Shown: positions 30,348 through 39,213, counted from the stretch's first letter. The stretch is DNA of 64,000 nucleotides from Wenzhouxiangella sp. AB-CW3 (GCF_014725735.1 NZ_CP061368.1:2991225-3055224); one strand, 5' to 3'. A program made the numbers and translations. Notes: a model not told the origin generated them from the sequence alone.

Positions 30348-31163
30348 CTACTGATCAAGTTCGGAGATGAAGCGATTCAGCCCGTCTCGATAGGTATCAC
30401 CCGAAGCGAGAAAACCGGTGTTGTGATCGCCGCGGATCTCCAGCAGCGTGCCGCGCTCGCCGGCAGCCTCGTAAAGCCGTTGTCCGTGTTCGAAGGGAAT
30501 GATCTCGTCATCCGGGCTGTGGACGACCAGTACCGGCATCGCCGCCTCGGCGACGGCCTCGCGGGCGTTGAAATCCAGCCTTGCCAGCAACCGTACCGGC
30601 AACCACCAGTAGAGCTCGGCGCCGATATCGGGCACCGAGGTGAAGGTTGACTCCGTAATCAGGCCCGCGGCTTCCACTTCGCTGGCCAGGCGGGCGGCCA
30701 CGGCACCACCCATTGATCGCCCGAAAAGGATCACCTGGTCAGCTTCAGCCCCCTGCTCTTCGAGCAACCAGCGCCAGGCCGCACGGGCATCTTCATACAA
30801 GCCGGCCTCGGACGGGCTGCCGGTGGACTGGCCATAACCCCGGTAGTCGAAGATCAGCACTTCCAGACCCAGATCGTGGAATATCTGCAGGCTGTCCAGG
30901 CGATGCGAAATGTTGCCGGCGTTGCCGTGATGGAACAACAAGGTCGCGCGCGCATCGGCATGCGGCAACCACCATCCGTGCAGGGTTTCGCCATCGGCTG
31001 TTTCGAAGTTTAGCTCGCGGTATTCAAGACCGATGTGCTCGGGCGTGGCCACCAGGTCACGTCCCGGCACACCGGGCAGAAACAACAGCCGCGGCTGGAA
31101 CAGATACAGCAGCAACAGGAGCGCCCCGTAGGCCAGCGCCAGCATCAGCAGAAATCTCAACAT
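30348..31163 (-). CDS. Alpha/beta hydrolase, membrane-anchored (BEM46/ABHD13-like)
   Basis: 271 residues with an N-terminal anchor helix (4-22). The fold signatures are complete: oxyanion HHGNAGN near 78, FDYRGYGQS near 105, nucleophile elbow GRSMGG with Ser150, Asp218 in HSPDDEIIP and His246 in GDHNTGF. Relatives are serine hydrolases of uncertain substrate (acyl-protein or lipid thioesters have been proposed). No operon partner: DUF885 starts 52 bp upstream in the same direction and may share transcription. Confidence 0.85.
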   Translation of the reverse strand: MLRFLLMLALAYGALLLLLYLFQPRLLFLPGVPGRDLVATPEHIGLEYRELNFETADGETLHGWWLPHADARATLLFHHGNAGNISHRLDSLQIFHDLGLEVLIFDYRGYGQSTGSPSEAGLYEDARAAWRWLLEEQGAEADQVILFGRSMGGAVAARLASEVEAAGLITESTFTSVPDIGAELYWWLPVRLLARLDFNAREAVAEAAMPVLVVHSPDDEIIPFEHGQRLYEAAGERGTLLEIRGDHNTGFLASGDTYRDGLNRFISELDQ

Positions 31164-31215
31164 GGCCAGACTCCGTTGCCGCGATGATTACCCTTGCAAG
31201 TCAGCCAACCTGTCC

Positions 31216-32970
31216 TCAGCCCTCGAGCTTGGCACTCTGCTTGTCAATCCAGTCCTTCATGCGCTGTTCAAGCGCACTCAGCGGCATGGGGCCCTGGCTG
31301 AGAATATGGTCGTGGAAGTCGCGCAGGTCAAAATCCTCGCCCAGCTCGTCCTCGGCCTGTTCGCGCAATTCGCGAATCAGCAGCTCACCGGTCTTGTAGG
31401 CCAGTGCCTGGCCCGGCCAGGAGATGTAGCGCTCGACCTCGGTGCGTACGTTGTGGGTCGAGAGCGCCGAATTCTCCAGCAGACAGGCCTCGGCGTCGGC
31501 CTGGCTCCAGCCGAAGTAGTGCAGACCGGTATCCACCACCAGGCGACAGGCACGCCACATTTCATAGGTCAGCCGCCCAAAATCCTCGTAGGGCGTTTCA
31601 TAAATGCCCATCTCGATCGCCAGGTGCTCGGTATACAGTGCCCAGCCCTCGGAAAAGGCCGTGATGCCGGAGTTGCGCCGGAAATCCGGTACATCGTCCA
31701 GCTCCTGGGCCAGCGCGATCTGGTGATGGTGGCCGGGCACACCCTCGTGCACCGTCAACGCCGGCAATTCATAGAGCGGCCGCTGATCGAGGCGGTAGGT
31801 ATTGACCATGTAGCCACCGGCCACGCCGGCTTCCAGATTGCCCGACCAGTACCTTCCGGTGGTGTAATTGGGCGCAATGCTTTCCGGCACCGGCCGCACC
31901 CCGTAGGGCAGACGCGGCAGATTGCGGAAAAAGCGCGGCATCTCGTCATCGGCCCGCTTGGCGATCCACGCCGCATGCATCAGCAACTCGCGTTCGGTCT
32001 CGGCGTAGAAGCGCGGATCCGTGCGCAGGTAGTGCAGGAACTCCTCGAAACTGCCCTCGAACCCGGCCTGCTCGATCACCTCTTCCATTTCGGCACGAAT
32101 GCGCGCGACCTCTTCCTTGCCGCGTTCGTGAATTTCCTCGGGCGTCGTGTCCAGGGTGGTGTGATGGCGAACCAGCGCACGGTAATACTCGCGTCCTTCG
32201 GGTACGGCGGAAATGCCCACGGACTCGCGTGGCTCGGCCAGATACTCCTCGCGGAAGAACCGCAGCAGCTCCCGGTAAGCCGGCGCGACCTTGTCCTCGA
32301 TGGCCTGGCGCATGGCCGACTCCACTCGTTCGCGTTCGCCGGCGTCAACCCGACTCGGCAAGGCCTCAAGCGGCAGCAGCAGCGTGTGATCCTCCACATC
32401 CTCAGCAGCCAGCGACTCCAGTTGTTCGACCACCCGTTCAGCCACCAGTCCGGGCTGCACAAAATCGCTCTCGATCCCGCGCTTGAGCCACGCGGTCCGC
32501 TCGGCCAGAAAATCCGGCAGCGCTTCGAGCCGACGCAGCCAGGCCTCGGCCTCGGCAATCGATGAAGGGCGCGTGCTGCGTGCAAGATTGAACGGCTGAC
32601 TGAAAAAGCCGGAGTCGTTGGTAAACGAAACCCGCTGCGGCTCAAACTCGGCCAGCGACAGGCGCGAGGTCAGCAGGTGCTCCATCAGGGCGTAGGTAAT
32701 ACCATCGCTTTCGTCGAGCTCGTCGACGCTGATGGCTTCCAGCCGCTCCAGAAACTCCGCCTCGCGCTCCAGCTTGGCCGCCAGGGTTTCGGGCGAATGA
32801 TCCGGCCAGCGACCGGCCGCATCCAAGTCCCCCTGCTCGCCGGCACGGATCGGATTGTGCTCCAGCTCGTGCGCCTCGAACTCTTCAACCAGGCGATCAA
32901 AAGCATCCTCGTCGGCAAGCGCCGGGGCCAGAAACATCGTCATTAACAAAATGCCGCTCAGCAAGCGCAT
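31216..32970 (-). CDS. DUF885 family exported putative metallopeptidase
   Basis: 584 residues with a signal peptide cut after PALA-D. DUF885 proteins resemble M32/M3-like zinc peptidases. The zinc-site analogue HEGVPGHH lies at 408-415, with a downstream Glu in ITAFSEGWALY (Glu441). Family members are usually about 600 residues and exported; substrates are poorly known, and some degrade peptides or help at the envelope. It is the first gene of a minus-strand pair with the alpha/beta hydrolase. Nothing in the region ties it to the collagen genes. Confidence 0.87.
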   Translation of the reverse strand: MRLLSGILLMTMFLAPALADEDAFDRLVEEFEAHELEHNPIRAGEQGDLDAAGRWPDHSPETLAAKLEREAEFLERLEAISVDELDESDGITYALMEHLLTSRLSLAEFEPQRVSFTNDSGFFSQPFNLARSTRPSSIAEAEAWLRRLEALPDFLAERTAWLKRGIESDFVQPGLVAERVVEQLESLAAEDVEDHTLLLPLEALPSRVDAGERERVESAMRQAIEDKVAPAYRELLRFFREEYLAEPRESVGISAVPEGREYYRALVRHHTTLDTTPEEIHERGKEEVARIRAEMEEVIEQAGFEGSFEEFLHYLRTDPRFYAETERELLMHAAWIAKRADDEMPRFFRNLPRLPYGVRPVPESIAPNYTTGRYWSGNLEAGVAGGYMVNTYRLDQRPLYELPALTVHEGVPGHHHQIALAQELDDVPDFRRNSGITAFSEGWALYTEHLAIEMGIYETPYEDFGRLTYEMWRACRLVVDTGLHYFGWSQADAEACLLENSALSTHNVRTEVERYISWPGQALAYKTGELLIRELREQAEDELGEDFDLRDFHDHILSQGPMPLSALEQRMKDWIDKQSAKLEG

Positions 32971-33138
32971 GAAAAACTCCAGTCAGAAAATACAGATGCC
33001 AAAGGATACGCGATTGCGATAGCGGGCCGAAAGTACCGGCAGGCACCGTCACCCGCGCAATACACCAGCCGATATTTGCCAGATGCCGCATTTGCCACTA
33101 TCATAGTGCGGCTCGGGACTACCCCGAACCACTACAGT

Positions 33139-33213
33139 GGGCGATTAGCTCAGCGGGAGAGCACTGTCTTCACACGGCAGGGGTCGCTGGTTCGAACCCA
33201 GCATCGCCCACCA
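33139..33213 (+). tRNA. tRNA-Val (anticodon CAC)
   Basis: 75 bases folding as a complete cloverleaf: acceptor GGGCGAT/ATCGCCC, D arm GCTC/GAGC with 7-base loop, anticodon stem CTGTC/GGCAG (one T-G) around TTCACAC with anticodon CAC at 33171-33173, and T arm GCTGG/CCAGC with TTCGAAC. The 3' CCA is encoded. It reads GUG codons. No integrase or duplicated 3' end is seen near it. Confidence 0.96.
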
Positions 33214-33296
33214 CTTCCCCCCTCTTTTTCTCCTCGGATTCAGGGCCTGTTCGGCCATAATGTAAGCTGTTTCCGCCCCCAGTAAGCAGGCACGGC

Positions 33297-33776
33297 ATGT
33301 GGACGACTCCCGACTTGTGTGACGCGCACGCCGAGGAAATCGACGTGGTCACCGGAATTGGCTGGCAACACTTTGGGGCCGTTCGTCGCTTTGGCGGCCC
33401 GGCGGCCACGGTCAGGTGTTTCGAGGACAACTCCCGGGTCAAGGAAGCGCTGGCAGAGCCCGGCAAGGGTCAGGTGCTGGTGGTTGACGGCGGAGGTTCG
33501 GTGCGGCACGCGCTGATCGGCGACATGATTGCCGCCAGGGCGGCGGAAATGGGCTGGGCCGGTGTGATCATTCACGGCGCCTGTCGCGACGTGGAGGTAC
33601 TGGCCGGCATAGAAATCGGCATCATGGCACTGGGCTCGGTACCGGTCCGGAGCGTGCGGCGTGGCGAGGGGCAGTTCGGAATCGTGGTGAGTCTTGGTGG
33701 CGTGCGCTTTTATCCCGGCGACCACGTCTACGCCGACGAAAATGGCATCATCCGCGCCAGCCGGGCCCTGGTCTGA
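33297..33776 (+). CDS. rraA: Regulator of RNase E activity RraA
   Basis: 159 residues (E. coli 161), aligned by eye along its whole length: TPDLCDAH at the start, VRRFGGPAATVRCFEDNS, VLVVDGGGSVRHALIGD, WAGVIIHGACRDVEVL and FYPGDHVYADENGII. Trimers bind RNase E and inhibit mRNA decay. The same fold includes HMG/oxaloacetate aldolases, but the full-length match and the gammaproteobacterial context favour RraA. It lies 83 bp after tRNA-Val; whether it is transcribed with it is unclear. Confidence 0.93.
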   Translation: MWTTPDLCDAHAEEIDVVTGIGWQHFGAVRRFGGPAATVRCFEDNSRVKEALAEPGKGQVLVVDGGGSVRHALIGDMIAARAAEMGWAGVIIHGACRDVEVLAGIEIGIMALGSVPVRSVRRGEGQFGIVVSLGGVRFYPGDHVYADENGIIRASRALV

Positions 33777-33883
33777 TTCATGATTTCCTTCAGTTCTTGC
33801 TGATCCCGTTTGATCCGGTCATCCGGGGTCTACCCGCCCGTGGCATAAATCTGGACTCGCGGGCTTGCCAGACGAACCCGATA

Positions 33884-34738
33884 TTACCGCTCCACTGATC
33901 GCTTAGCCGGCCGAAGGGTGACCAGCGCGATGCCGATGAGAATGGCCAGGCCAGAAAGCAGCAGGCGCAGGGTGACGGGCTCGGCCAGCAGCAGCACGCC
34001 GAAGATGGCGGTAATGACCGGTACGCTGAGTTGGCTGACCGCGGCAGTACTGGTTTTCAAGTATTTCAGGGCGGCATACCAGATGACATAACCCAGCCCC
34101 GATGCCAGGGCACCCGAAGCCACGGCAAGCACGGCGCCGGCCAAGTCGATGCGCGCCCAGTTCAGAAATGCGGCCGAAATCAGGATCGCCGGCAGGCTGG
34201 CCCGGAGAAAATTGGTTGCCGTGGTCTGGACCGGATCGCCCGTCCCCCGGGCCAATAACGTGTAAATCCCCCAGGCGATGCCGGCCGCGATCATCAATGC
34301 GGCACCGCCCGGCGGGGGAGCGGCCAGGCCCGGCAACAACAGCCACACCAGTCCCGCGGTGGCCAGCACGAAGCCGGTCCACTGGCGCAATGAAAGCGGC
34401 TCACCCCGAAAAAGCGCCCATCCGATCATGGTGATCTGCACCGCACCGAACAGGATCAGTGCGCCGGTGGCTGCAGTCAGGCTCAGGTAGGCCAGCGAAA
34501 AGGCCAGTGCGTAGACCAGCAAGGCCAGGCCTGGTGGCCAGCCGCCAGTGGACTCGGCGGCTCGCACTCTCAGGCGCAGAATCAACCACAGGACGCAGGC
34601 ACCGGACACAATCCGCAATGTTGTGAACGACACCGGGTCGATCGCGGTTTCGGTCAGCGCCAGGCGCGCCAGAATGGAATTGGCCGCAAAAGCGGTCAGC
34701 GCCAGCGCCGTCAGTACTGGAACATGAAATGCTTTCAC
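33884..34738 (-). CDS. EamA/DMT-family transporter
   Basis: 284 residues, ten predicted membrane helices in two EamA repeats, the layout of drug/metabolite exporters such as RhaT- or YdcZ-like proteins. The substrate is not identifiable. The start is GTG 34738 inside the stop of the upstream DUF3820 gene (GTGA), so it is the last gene of a four-gene overlapping operon headed by the XRE regulator at 35607. Confidence 0.85.
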   Translation of the reverse strand: MKAFHVPVLTALALTAFAANSILARLALTETAIDPVSFTTLRIVSGACVLWLILRLRVRAAESTGGWPPGLALLVYALAFSLAYLSLTAATGALILFGAVQITMIGWALFRGEPLSLRQWTGFVLATAGLVWLLLPGLAAPPPGGAALMIAAGIAWGIYTLLARGTGDPVQTTATNFLRASLPAILISAAFLNWARIDLAGAVLAVASGALASGLGYVIWYAALKYLKTSTAAVSQLSVPVITAIFGVLLLAEPVTLRLLLSGLAILIGIALVTLRPAKRSVER

Positions 34739-34965
34739 CGCGATACCGCCTCGCGCAGCATGCCCTCCAGTCCGTTGAGCTTGACCTCGTACATCAAGGC
34801 CAGCTGCCGACCGAGCTTGCTGTCGGGAAACCCCTGGCGATGAAACCAGGCCAGGTAGGGCTCGGGCAGGTCCAGCAGACGCCGGCCCTTGTATCGCCCG
34901 AACGGCATGGTCTGGTTCATCGCCTCCAGCAGGTCCTGCTGAGTCATGGTCTCGCTGCTAGTCAT
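34735..34965 (-). CDS. DUF3820 family small protein
   Basis: 76 residues from ATG 34965 (another ATG at 34947; a TTG at 34977 is less likely). The core PFGRYKGRRLLDLPEPYLAWF matches the DUF3820 pattern, an all-alpha fold described as quorum-sensing-regulated virulence factor in Pseudomonas and possibly nucleic-acid binding. The start overlaps the stop of the membrane-protein gene by 8 bp. The role here is unknown. Confidence 0.8.
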   Translation of the reverse strand: MTSSETMTQQDLLEAMNQTMPFGRYKGRRLLDLPEPYLAWFHRQGFPDSKLGRQLALMYEVKLNGLEGMLREAVSR

Positions 34966-35410
34966 ACTGTCGTGCAAACCAGGCCAGGGCGATACCCCGT
35001 CCGATCTCGGCCAGGACGATCAGTAGCACCAATGCATCCAGCGGAACCGTGTCAAATGCCGCCCATATGACAACGACAATGGACCACAGGGTCATGGCGC
35101 AGGCGTAGGCAACTGCCATGGCCTTGAGCTGGATCAGTTGGCGCAGCTCGTCCAATCCCTTCAGGTAGTGCGCGTGAGCCCAGGCTGTGGCCATCACCGA
35201 CAACGGAACCGCCACGATCCACACGAAGCGCGGAATGACAATGTCAGGCTCGGCACGAATCATGATGACCGAGACGATGAGCACGCCCAGGGCGGTGTGG
35301 GTCTGCCAGACCAGTCGCCTGCCAGCCGATTCGCCCATGCCATAGAAACCCAGAAACAGCAGTGTCTTGTAGGGCCAGGACGCCTTGTCCTCGGAGTCGT
35401 GGTTGTTCAT
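34958..35410 (-). CDS. Small four-helix membrane protein, partner of the XRE regulator
   Basis: 150 residues with four hydrophobic segments (about 37-50, 60-78, 95-115, 120-140) and a charged loop GLDELRQLIQLKAMA between helices 2 and 3. Proteins of this size and loop type are commonly coded next to short XRE regulators (DUF2178-like groups), possibly as membrane sensors or immunity-type proteins. I cannot name the family with certainty. Starts by ATGA overlap with the regulator stop. Confidence 0.65.
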   Translation of the reverse strand: MNNHDSEDKASWPYKTLLFLGFYGMGESAGRRLVWQTHTALGVLIVSVIMIRAEPDIVIPRFVWIVAVPLSVMATAWAHAHYLKGLDELRQLIQLKAMAVAYACAMTLWSIVVVIWAAFDTVPLDALVLLIVLAEIGRGIALAWFARQYD

Positions 35411-35607
35411 GACTCATCCTCGTACTGAAAAATGTCCTCGATCCGGCAATCGAACAGGAGCGCCAGCCGGAATGCCGTGGGCAGGGCCGGATCGTATTTT
35501 CCCTTCTCGATGGCGTTGATCGTCTGGCGCGACACTCCGAGCCTCTCGGCCAGCGCCTGTTGGGTCCAGTCCCGCTCCGCGCGCAGGACCTTGAGTCGAT
35601 TCTTCAT
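35407..35607 (-). CDS. Short XRE-family (Cro/C1-type) transcriptional regulator
   Basis: 66 residues, a single helix-turn-helix domain: LRAERDWTQQALAERLGVSRQTINAIEKGKYDPALPTAFRLA, then a short tail ending IFQYEDES. This is the YozG/HipB-like minimal repressor. Start 35607 is favoured over an upstream start at 35733, which would read through the operator region. It overlaps the membrane-protein gene by 4 bp. The two 17-bp dyads upstream are its most likely operators and would control both divergent transcripts. Confidence 0.9.
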   Translation of the reverse strand: MKNRLKVLRAERDWTQQALAERLGVSRQTINAIEKGKYDPALPTAFRLALLFDCRIEDIFQYEDES

Positions 35608-35717
35608 TGAACGTCTTGCAACCCCAGTCGTAACACGCGCCCCGGCCAGCCAGCAGGACACGCGGACCGTGGCGGCAACCGGCATCTCCGGGGAACAGGC
35701 TACTTTTGTATAGCACG

Positions 35718-35734
35718 CTTGACATTTAGTCAAG
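35718..35734. promoter_or_regulatory. XRE operator, site 1 (perfect dyad)
   Basis: CTTGAC-ATTTA-GTCAAG, perfectly palindromic. It covers the -35 element of the promoter facing the peptidase gene and, on the other strand, a TTGACT that could be the -35 for the regulator operon. Confidence 0.75.
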
Positions 35735-35746
35735 TTCGACTATCCT
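35719..35746 (+). promoter_or_regulatory. Promoter for the peptidase/ABC operon
   Basis: TTGACA (35719) and TATCCT (35741) with 16 bp between, 72 bp before the peptidase ATG. The -35 is buried in operator site 1. Confidence 0.55.
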
Positions 35747-35761
35747 GATGTGTAAAGCATA

Positions 35762-35778
35762 CTTGATATTTAGTCGAG
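35762..35778. promoter_or_regulatory. XRE operator, site 2 (imperfect dyad)
   Basis: CTTGAT-ATTTA-GTCGAG, the same spacer ATTTA as site 1 and 44 bp from it, about four helical turns, so two dimers would bind the same DNA face. It lies just downstream of the + strand -10. Confidence 0.65.
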
Positions 35779-35817
35779 GGTATTTGATATGAAACTCATC
35801 AATTCAGGTCAACGGCC

Positions 35818-37278
35818 ATGATCGGCGGATGGATGCTGGTGATCGGTCTGGCCGTAGCAGGCGGGCCTGCGAACAGCCCCGCACTCGAGCCCTGTCACGT
35901 CACCGACCTGCCGGCCAGGGCGCTCTGTGGAAGCTACGCGGTGTCGTCGAACAGTGCAGACGATGCCCGAGTGGAGCTGGCCTTTACGGTGGTTCCGGCC
36001 CGGCCCGACCGGCGCAGCGAGGATGCGGTGCTGATACTGGCGGGTGGGCCGGGGCAGGCAGCCCGGGACCTGGCTGGGCCGACGGGAAGATTGCTGGCGA
36101 AGACGGGCAAGCGACGCGATCTGGTCTTCGTCGACCAGCGCGGCACCGGCGAATCCATGCCCCTGGACTGCCCTGACTTTCCGACCGAGACCAGCGTCCA
36201 GGCGCAAAAGGCTTGGGCCGGGCGATGCCTGGACACAATCGACTTTGCCGCCGCGGACTTCAGGCCTCGGGATTTCTCCACGCTGCGTTTCATCAAGGAT
36301 CTGGAATCGGTGCGCCTGGCCCTGGGATACGAGCAATGGAACCTGTTCGCGGGCTCCTATGGAACCCGCGTGGGCCAGCTTTACATGCGTGAGCATGCTG
36401 GCGCCATCCGCAGCGCCGTGCTCGACGGACTTGCCCCCATGGGCATGGTGGTGGGTGCCAGCATGGGTGCGGATGCACAACCGGTACTCGGTGCCCTGTT
36501 CCAACGCTGCCAGGCGCAGGCGGGCTGTCGAACCGCCTTTCCGAATCTGGAATCACGCTTTCGATCCCTGATCGAGGAACTAGAACGAAGCCCGGTGAAG
36601 GTGACATTCGATCACCCGGACACCGGTAAGGCAATGGAGCGTGAACTGGATCGGGACGGCCTGGTCACGGTACTGCGCGGTCTGCTGTACCAGCCATCCA
36701 TGCAGCGGCTACTGCCGCTCATGCTGCACCAGGCTACAGAAGGGGATTTCCGGTCGCTGATGGCGCTGACAGAACAGTTCGAGGTGCGCTACGACGAACA
36801 GATGTCGTTCGGGCTGACGGCCACGGTTCTTTGCAGTGAAGACATTGGACGTTTCGGGCGCGAGGCCGTACCGATGACCGAACATGAATCCTTCGTGGGC
36901 AGCGCCCAGGTCGATTTCTGGATGGCAGTGTGCGAGCAGTGGCCGCGTTACCAGGTGCCCGATGACTTCGATAACCCAGTCACGGGCGATATTCCCAGCC
37001 TGCTGATCTCAGGCGAACTCGACCCGGTCACACCGCCGCGCTACGGCGAAGACGTGATGGCTGGACTGGACAATGCCCGCCACCTGGTCATACCCGGGGG
37101 CGGACACACGGTGGCCTTTGCAGGTGGGCGCTGCATGCGAACCCTGCTCAACGAGTTCTTTAACGATCCGCGCCCGAAAGCACTGGATGCCGAATGCAAG
37201 AAGCGCCAGCAGGCAGCACCGCTGTTGACTCACCGGACCGGCTACCTGTCGGGCAACAAGAGCAAAAATCATGATTGA
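35818..37278 (+). CDS. Exported TAP-like alpha/beta hydrolase (tripeptidyl aminopeptidase type)
   Basis: 486 residues with a short N-terminal signal (6-16). Serine hydrolase triad: nucleophile Ser180 in AGSYGTRVG, Asp402 in GELDPVTPP, His430 in GGGHTVAF; the oxyanion region ILAGGPGQ is at 73-80. The C-terminal TAP-like region marks the SCO/tripeptidyl-aminopeptidase group, which removes short peptides from N termini outside the cytoplasm. It overlaps the ABC ATPase gene by 8 bp, so peptidase and exporter are made together. Control is probably by the divergent XRE regulator. Confidence 0.85.
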   Translation: MIGGWMLVIGLAVAGGPANSPALEPCHVTDLPARALCGSYAVSSNSADDARVELAFTVVPARPDRRSEDAVLILAGGPGQAARDLAGPTGRLLAKTGKRRDLVFVDQRGTGESMPLDCPDFPTETSVQAQKAWAGRCLDTIDFAAADFRPRDFSTLRFIKDLESVRLALGYEQWNLFAGSYGTRVGQLYMREHAGAIRSAVLDGLAPMGMVVGASMGADAQPVLGALFQRCQAQAGCRTAFPNLESRFRSLIEELERSPVKVTFDHPDTGKAMERELDRDGLVTVLRGLLYQPSMQRLLPLMLHQATEGDFRSLMALTEQFEVRYDEQMSFGLTATVLCSEDIGRFGREAVPMTEHESFVGSAQVDFWMAVCEQWPRYQVPDDFDNPVTGDIPSLLISGELDPVTPPRYGEDVMAGLDNARHLVIPGGGHTVAFAGGRCMRTLLNEFFNDPRPKALDAECKKRQQAAPLLTHRTGYLSGNKSKNHD

Positions 37279-38002
37279 GATGAAAGCCGTAGAGAAACGA
37301 TATGGTGCAACCTCAGCTCTGGCGGGGTTCGATTTTCGTGCCGAAGACGGCATGATCACCGGCCTGCTCGGCCCCAACGGGGCGGGTAAAACCACAGCAC
37401 TTCACTGCCTGTGCGGCCTGGTCCGGCCCGATGCCGGGCAGATTGGCGTTGATGGCATGAATCCGGCAACCGATCCGGTCGATGTTCGTCGCCACCTCGG
37501 CCTGGTGCCCGACCGCGCCGGCAACTATCCACGCCTGAGCGTCAGGGAACATCTCGAGTACTTCGGTGGCCTGCAGGGCCTGACGCCGTCCGATCGCGCG
37601 GCAGCCATCGATCGGGTAGTCGCCGAGCTGGAGCTCGGCAGCATTATTGATCGACGGGCCGAGGGCTTTTCGCAGGGCCAGCGGGTCAAGCTCAATCTTG
37701 CCATTGCCCTGCTGCATCGCCCGCGCAACCTGGTGCTCGACGAACCCGGTCTCGGACTTGATGTCATGAGCACCCGGGCCCTGAGGCAGGTGCTCATGGG
37801 TCTGCGTGAACACGGGCATTGCATCCTGTTTTCCAGTCACGTCATGCAGGAGGTAGCCGCGCTGTGCGACCGAATCGTGGTACAGGTGGCCGGTCGCAAC
37901 GTGGCCACGGGCTCACCAGAAGAGCTGTGCGATCTGGCGGGTGAGCCCCTGCTGGAAGATGCTTTCGTAAGACTGGCCGGCGAGGAGGGCATCGCGGCAT
38001 GA
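37271..38002 (+). CDS. ABC exporter ATP-binding protein (NatA-like)
   Basis: 243 residues: Walker A GPNGAGKTT (34-42), signature FSQGQRVKLNLA, Walker B NLVLDEPG, and switch His in FSSHVMQEV. It belongs to the daunorubicin/Na+-exporter group (NatA, CcmA-like) whose partner is an ABC-2 permease, here overlapping by 4 bp. The exported substance is unknown; peptides or cations are typical. Confidence 0.93.
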   Translation: MIEMKAVEKRYGATSALAGFDFRAEDGMITGLLGPNGAGKTTALHCLCGLVRPDAGQIGVDGMNPATDPVDVRRHLGLVPDRAGNYPRLSVREHLEYFGGLQGLTPSDRAAAIDRVVAELELGSIIDRRAEGFSQGQRVKLNLAIALLHRPRNLVLDEPGLGLDVMSTRALRQVLMGLREHGHCILFSSHVMQEVAALCDRIVVQVAGRNVATGSPEELCDLAGEPLLEDAFVRLAGEEGIAA

Positions 38003-39156
38003 ACCATTCAATCATTGAAGTGGTGCGCAAGGAACTCAAGGACGGCCTGCGTGATCGTCGCTCCATGACCGGCGTTGTCGGCTATGCACTTCTTGTGCCC
38101 CTGCTCCTGGCCATGATGCTCAATGCCGCCGAACAACAGCAGGCGGAAGGCCCCGGCGAGGTCAAGATCGTGAACAAGTCGGCAGCACCGGGACTGATGG
38201 CCCACCTGCGAGCCGAAGGCTACGAACTGGTCGATGCACAGGGCGAGCCGGGCTCGGACGTGCGCCCGGAAAGGCAACGCCCGGCCTTGCGGGTCGATCC
38301 CGAGTTCGGCGCCCGGATGGAACAGGGCCGGCCGGCACGGGTGTTCCTGATGGTAGACAGCCCCCGCGATGAGTCGGCAGCCGACCGCCTGGACGAGACC
38401 ATCGGTGCCTATGCTGCCGAGCTGGCTCAACTGCGCCTGCAGTCACGTGGTGTATCGCCGGAGTTGATACGTCCTGTGGATATCCAGCGCCAGGACTTCT
38501 CGACACCGGCACAGCGTGCCGCGCAGCTGCTGGGCATACTCGTATTCTTCTTGCTGATGGCGCCATTCGCTGCCAGCATGAGCCTGGCCATCGACATGCT
38601 GGCCGGAGAACGCGAACGGCGTTCGATGGAATTACTGCTGGTACAGCCTGTTGCTCCCTGGCACCTGGCCACCGGCAAATGGCTGACGGCCGCACTCTTC
38701 GGCCTGGCAGGTACAGCCCTCATACTGGTGGCTTCGGGCCTGATCCTGCCCCGTGTTGATGTCAGCAGCCTGGGCACGATTCTTGACCTGCCCCTGGAAC
38801 AGCGCTTGCTGCTCGGCGTGGCCATCGCCCCACTGGCCTTTCTTGCCGCAGGGCTACAATCCCTGCTCTCCCTGTTCGCGCGCAGCTACAAGGAAGCGCA
38901 GTTCTACCTGTCCGGCCTGATGTTCCTACCGATGATGGTCTTGTTCGGACTGGACTTCCTCGGCATCGAGGAGGGCAACTGGCAATCCCTGACGCCCGTC
39001 GTCGCGCAGCATGAACTGGCCATGGAAGTGTTGCGCGGTACTGTACCGACGACCATCAGTTTTGTTGCAGCCGCCGTGCCGACTCTTGTGCTGGCAATCC
39101 TGCTGACCGGGCTGGCCGCCCAAATGCTCAAGCGGGAACGGGCAGTGTCGGCATAG
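37999..39156 (+). CDS. ABC-2 type exporter permease (NatB-like)
   Basis: 385 residues: an N-terminal helix (about 24-42), a large extracytoplasmic domain to about 170, then five C-terminal helices, the ABC-2 permease layout of NatB/CcmB-like proteins. GERERRSMELLLVQPVAPWHL is the conserved cytoplasmic coupling segment. With the ATPase it forms an exporter, the peptidase gene being first in the operon. A 117-bp gap then leads to bioB. Confidence 0.9.
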   Translation: MNHSIIEVVRKELKDGLRDRRSMTGVVGYALLVPLLLAMMLNAAEQQQAEGPGEVKIVNKSAAPGLMAHLRAEGYELVDAQGEPGSDVRPERQRPALRVDPEFGARMEQGRPARVFLMVDSPRDESAADRLDETIGAYAAELAQLRLQSRGVSPELIRPVDIQRQDFSTPAQRAAQLLGILVFFLLMAPFAASMSLAIDMLAGERERRSMELLLVQPVAPWHLATGKWLTAALFGLAGTALILVASGLILPRVDVSSLGTILDLPLEQRLLLGVAIAPLAFLAAGLQSLLSLFARSYKEAQFYLSGLMFLPMMVLFGLDFLGIEEGNWQSLTPVVAQHELAMEVLRGTVPTTISFVAAAVPTLVLAILLTGLAAQMLKRERAVSA

Positions 39157-39176
39157 GGCGCTCCTGTTGCTATTGA

Positions 39177-39195
39177 CCCGGCACGAATGTGGATC
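39177..39195. repeat. Second copy of the 14-bp palindrome core
   Basis: CCCGGCACGAATGT followed by one base and GATC, identical to one arm of the palindrome at 13171. Here the second arm has decayed (only CTGGG remains opposite CCCGG). It lies between the ABC permease and bioB. Confidence 0.55.
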
Positions 39196-39213
39196 GCATC
39201 CTGGGCAGACTTG

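Noticed and set aside
31216-32970. DUF885 metallopeptidase as part of the collagen system
   Set aside because: Lies 18 kb from the end of the Hyp operon, without the shared motif upstream.
33139-33213. tRNA-Val as an integration site of a mobile element
   Set aside because: No integrase and no repeat of the tRNA 3' end found in the flanks by eye.
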